Source of the DNA: DATKPE01 sp035524335
Lineage (GTDB): Bacteria > Bacteroidota > Ignavibacteria > UBA10030 > SZUA-254
Reading direction: 5' to 3'
Assembly (NCBI GenBank): GCA_035524335.1
Contig: DATKPE010000010.1
Location: 106,567-170,566, forward strand
DNA length: 64,000 nucleotides
Shown here in pieces: positions 61,308 through 64,000 of this stretch; position 1 is the stretch's first letter; each line of letters opens with the position of its first letter. The notes below the pieces were generated by a model. It saw only the letters and a program-made list of their open reading frames with translations, had not been told where the DNA came from and did not search any database. The position numbers and the translations under genes were made by a program.

Positions 61308-64000
61308 ATGAAAATGACCGTCCGCCGCGGTATATACTGTATCCTGCTCACAGCGCTGCTGTTTGCGTTCGTTTCGACCGTTGTATCCCAGACACCCGTT
61401 TCCCTCTATAACAATTTCACCGGTAAGTACGATTTCACCGTCATCGGCGGTACCCTCCGTTCGCAGTCGAATTCCGGCAATCCCTGTGCGCTGAATGCCA
61501 GCAGTTCCTATGCGCTGACGCTCCCGAGCGGTGCGACGCTCGTCGCGGCATATCTGTATTGGGCCGGATCGTATTCCACGGCCAACGGTTCCACCCAGCT
61601 GACGCCGGATTATTCCGTGACTCTCGACGGAAATGCCGAGACTGCGACGAGGACGTTCACGCTGAATTTCGTCAACGGCGGAACGACGTATCCGTACTTC
61701 AGCGGATTTGTTGACGTGACTTCCTACGTGGCGGCCCAGGCGAACGGCCACACCTTCACGTTTTCCGGGCTGAGCGTGAATACCGGCCCTCCTCACTGCG
61801 CGGTGCAGGCGGTCGTCTCGGCATGGGCGATGGTCTGCGTCTACAGTCTGCCCACCCAGACCCGTCATTCGATCAACATCTACGACGGGTTCGATTATTT
61901 CTACGGGAGCCAGATCACGTTCAGTCCGGCCAACTTCCGGGTTCCGACCAGTTTCGTTGACGGGCGGCTCGCGCATGTCACCTACGAGGGAGATCAGGAG
62001 AATTCCGGAACGCTGAACGGAATTTCGGAAAACCTCTATTTCAACGGCAATGTCCTGAGCGATGCCGTCAATCCGGTCAACAATCAGTTCAACTCCGCAA
62101 GCAATCTTCTGACCCCGAGCGCAAACACGTATGGTCTGGATATCGACGGATATTCGATCTCGTCCTATCTGCATGCGGGGGACTCGACGGCGACGTCGAC
62201 CTATGCTTCCGGCAGTGATTTCGTCCTCCTGAACACTGAAGTCATATCGATCTCCGACAGCGCCAGCGCCGACGTTCAGATCAGCAAATCACATTCCGGG
62301 GGCGCATCGATACCCGCCGGATCGACGACGACGTTCACGCTCTCGGTTGTCAACAACGGGCCCGATACGACCGGTACGATCACGGTGACAGACAGTCTGC
62401 CGGCAGGGGCAAAGTTCCTTTCGTTCGCCGGCAGTGGATGGGCGATCGACAGCACCGCCAAACCGAAATTCGTCTGGAAGCATGCCGGCAATCATCCTCC
62501 GGCGACCGCCCTTCCCGCCATCACCGTGACGGCACAGCTCTCGGAAAAGAATTATCCGAAGCTCTATAATACGGCGACCGTTTCGAGTCCTCTTGCCGAT
62601 CGCAGAATGTGGAATAATACGGCCACCGATTCGATAACGATTCTTTCGCCGTTTTTCACCACTTCCACAAAAACCGTTTCCGATCTCAACGGAGGCCAGG
62701 TCGTACCGAAAGACACCCTCCTCTACACGATCCGTATCCGCAATTCCGGCGACTACGCGGCGCCGTCTGTGGCGGTCGTCGATACCATGCCATCCGGGAT
62801 CACGGTCGTCCCCTCCTCGATCGTTCCGGGAGGCGTCGTGAGCGGAAATGTCATCACCTTCTCCACCATCGCGTCCGTCTCAGCCGGAGACAGCGCGACG
62901 CTGACCTACAGGGCCGTTGTCGACTCGACTGTCGTCGGCGGTCAGGCGCTTTCGAATGTGGCTCATATCAGGGCGATGACGATCGACCAGCAGGTCACAG
63001 CATCGGTCACCCCGGTGAATGCCGCGAACATGTCGGTGACCAAATCCTCCCTGCCGGGCTGGCGCCGGGCGACCGATACGGTGACCTACCGCATTATCGT
63101 GCGGAACGGCTCCAGTCTGACGCAGTCGACCGGCACGCAGGTGCTCGACTCGATACCTGCCAGCATGACCTACGTGGCGGGATCGGTCACCATGGGCGGA
63201 GTGCTGTCGACACCCCCCGCCGCAGGGAAACTGACATGGGCGCTCGGCACACTGACTGCCGGCACGGCCGACACGCTCTCCTTTCGCGCCATCATCAACA
63301 GCGGGACTGCGGTCGGAACCATCCTGAGAAATACGGCACGACTGTCCAATGCCCAGGGTACTGCCCTCTCCTCGACGGTCTATGATACCGTCCGTCAGTA
63401 CACGACCGGAATCCTCACCGCAACGGCTTCCGCCGTTCCGGGTGATACTCTCTATTATACACTCGCCGACGCGGATCTCAATACCAAGACCGGCCAGGTG
63501 GAAACGTATGTGCTGAAGGACAGCAGCAGCACGGGGGAAACCGAGAATGTCACCTTTACGGAAACCGGGGCGAATACCGGCGTCTTCACGGCAAAGATCC
63601 CGACCGTCTTCGGTCTGACCGCAGGGACCAACAACGACGGCAAATTCAATGCGAAGGCGGGAGACAACATCACCATCATTTATAATGACGCGCACAACAG
63701 CACCGGTGCCGCGGTCAGGACCGTCGCCGTTACCGCCGTTCACGGCGGCGCAACGGCCACTCTGACGGCAACCGCAACGATCCATCCGGGCGATACCGTT
63801 TCATACACCCTGACGGATGCCGATCTGAATAAAAATCCGCTCGCGGTAGAATCGTATGTCATCAAAGACAGCAGTAAAACCGGCGAGACGGAGAACCTGA
63901 CGTTCACCGAAACCGGTCCGAATACCGGGGTGTTCAGCGCACGGATTCCGACCGTGTTCGGTTTGTCGGCCGGAACGAACAACGACGGCCGGTTCAACGC
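61308..64000 (+). CDS. adhesin-like secreted protein with DUF11 domains and long repeats (3' truncated)
   Basis: The frame starts at ATG 61308 (an in-frame stop lies at 61299) and is open to the window end, giving at least 897 residues. A signal peptide (LLTALLFAFVSTVVS) precedes QTPVSLYNN. The N-terminal domain (about 30-310) contains LVAAYLYWAGSYS and FSGFVDVTSYV, like the DUF3344-type domains of bacterial surface proteins. About three DUF11-type beta-sandwich domains follow (near 321 DVQISKSHSGGASIPAGS, near 450 TLLYTIRIRNSGDY, near 575 TVTYRIIVRNGSS). From about 710 two 116-residue repeats are seen. The C-terminus lies outside the window, so the anchoring mode (probably T9SS) is unknown. 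Confidence 0.85.
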   Translation, partial: MKMTVRRGIYCILLTALLFAFVSTVVSQTPVSLYNNFTGKYDFTVIGGTLRSQSNSGNPCALNASSSYALTLPSGATLVAAYLYWAGSYSTANGSTQLTPDYSVTLDGNAETATRTFTLNFVNGGTTYPYFSGFVDVTSYVAAQANGHTFTFSGLSVNTGPPHCAVQAVVSAWAMVCVYSLPTQTRHSINIYDGFDYFYGSQITFSPANFRVPTSFVDGRLAHVTYEGDQENSGTLNGISENLYFNGNVLSDAVNPVNNQFNSASNLLTPSANTYGLDIDGYSISSYLHAGDSTATSTYASGSDFVLLNTEVISISDSASADVQISKSHSGGASIPAGSTTTFTLSVVNNGPDTTGTITVTDSLPAGAKFLSFAGSGWAIDSTAKPKFVWKHAGNHPPATALPAITVTAQLSEKNYPKLYNTATVSSPLADRRMWNNTATDSITILSPFFTTSTKTVSDLNGGQVVPKDTLLYTIRIRNSGDYAAPSVAVVDTMPSGITVVPSSIVPGGVVSGNVITFSTIASVSAGDSATLTYRAVVDSTVVGGQALSNVAHIRAMTIDQQVTASVTPVNAANMSVTKSSLPGWRRATDTVTYRIIVRNGSSLTQSTGTQVLDSIPASMTYVAGSVTMGGVLSTPPAAGKLTWALGTLTAGTADTLSFRAIINSGTAVGTILRNTARLSNAQGTALSSTVYDTVRQYTTGILTATASAVPGDTLYYTLADADLNTKTGQVETYVLKDSSSTGETENVTFTETGANTGVFTAKIPTVFGLTAGTNNDGKFNAKAGDNITIIYNDAHNSTGAAVRTVAVTAVHGGATATLTATATIHPGDTVSYTLTDADLNKNPLAVESYVIKDSSKTGETENLTFTETGPNTGVFSARIPTVFGLSAGTNNDGRFN
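63441..64000 (+). repeat. two 116-residue (348-bp) in-frame tandem repeats, second cut by the window end
   Basis: The unit starting at 63441 (GDTLYYTLADADLN ... FTETGANTGVF ... IPTVFGLTAGTNNDGKFNA) recurs at 63789 (GDTVSYTLTDADLN ... FTETGPNTGVF ... IPTVFGLSAGTNNDGRFNA). The offset is exactly 348 bp. More copies may follow beyond the window. Confidence 0.88.

Noticed and set aside
61302..63785. Minus-strand frames of 290 and 301 codons
   Set aside because: They are antisense to the adhesin gene, which has a signal peptide, DUF11 domains and tandem protein repeats in its own frame.

Overview
The window reads as a chromosomal segment, roughly 57 percent GC by eye, from a member of the Bacteroidota/Chlorobiota branch of the FCB group. 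An Ignavibacteria- or Kapabacteria-like lineage is my best guess. The evidence is four proteins or ORFs with a type IX secretion (T9SS, Por) sorting domain built on a YPNPFNP motif, two DUF5916 outer-membrane proteins, a TonB-dependent receptor with a carboxypeptidase-regulatory N-domain, and a propeller-type sensor kinase. Many intergenic regions carry sigma70-like promoters (TTGnnn, 17 bp, TAnnnT) rather than the -33/-7 promoter of classical Bacteroidia. I see no CRISPR array, tRNA, rRNA, insertion sequence or prophage. The assignment to a lineage is inference.

Region by region. 1-5.0 kb: the C-terminal end of a probable glycoside-hydrolase-like protein, then a 1218-residue flavoprotein that joins a GltD-like and a PyrK/FNR-like module in one chain, resembling a fused NfnAB. 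5.1-12.7 kb (minus): a heavy-metal RND efflux operon with a small secreted protein, TolC-type outer-membrane factor, adaptor lipoprotein, small barrel protein, PII-like DUF190 protein, CzcA pump and a second barrel protein, driven by a near-consensus promoter. 12.9-14.3 kb: radical SAM protein and thioredoxin-like lipoprotein. 14.4-17.7 kb (minus): an oligopeptide transporter with peptidase T, a peptide-scavenging unit. 18.0-24.4 kb: two convergent T9SS cargo proteins, a GH13 amylase-family enzyme and a multidomain surface protein, sharing an unusual tandem module. 24.8-30.0 kb: small, mostly uncharacterised genes and a candidate free-standing small RNA. 30.0-36.5 kb: a small secreted protein, TonB receptor, another short promoter-to-terminator unit, a membrane protein and a DUF5916 protein.

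36.6-50.1 kb is a signalling and surface region. A propeller-PAS histidine kinase and NarL-type regulator are followed by an orphan T9SS sorting domain and a 1934-residue PKD/Ig-like T9SS protein. A Cache-HAMP histidine kinase and a second NarL-type regulator come next. Each NarL-type regulator gene is followed within 100 bp by a perfect palindrome in front of the next gene. 50.3-52.6 kb: an ammonium transporter with an OmpL-like porin. 52.6-53.8 kb: a secreted protein and a degenerate GIY-YIG protein. 53.9-58.0 kb (minus): a tightly overlapping operon of ECF sigma factor, anti-sigma factor and two secreted HEAT-repeat proteins. 58.1-60.7 kb: a second DUF5916 protein. 61.3 kb to the end: an incomplete adhesin-like protein with DUF11 domains and 116-residue repeats.

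The most original observations are the PII-like protein inside the metal-efflux operon, the orphan sorting domain, the palindromes behind the two response regulators and the structured small RNA near 28.8 kb. All promoter and operator calls were made by eye and are predictions.
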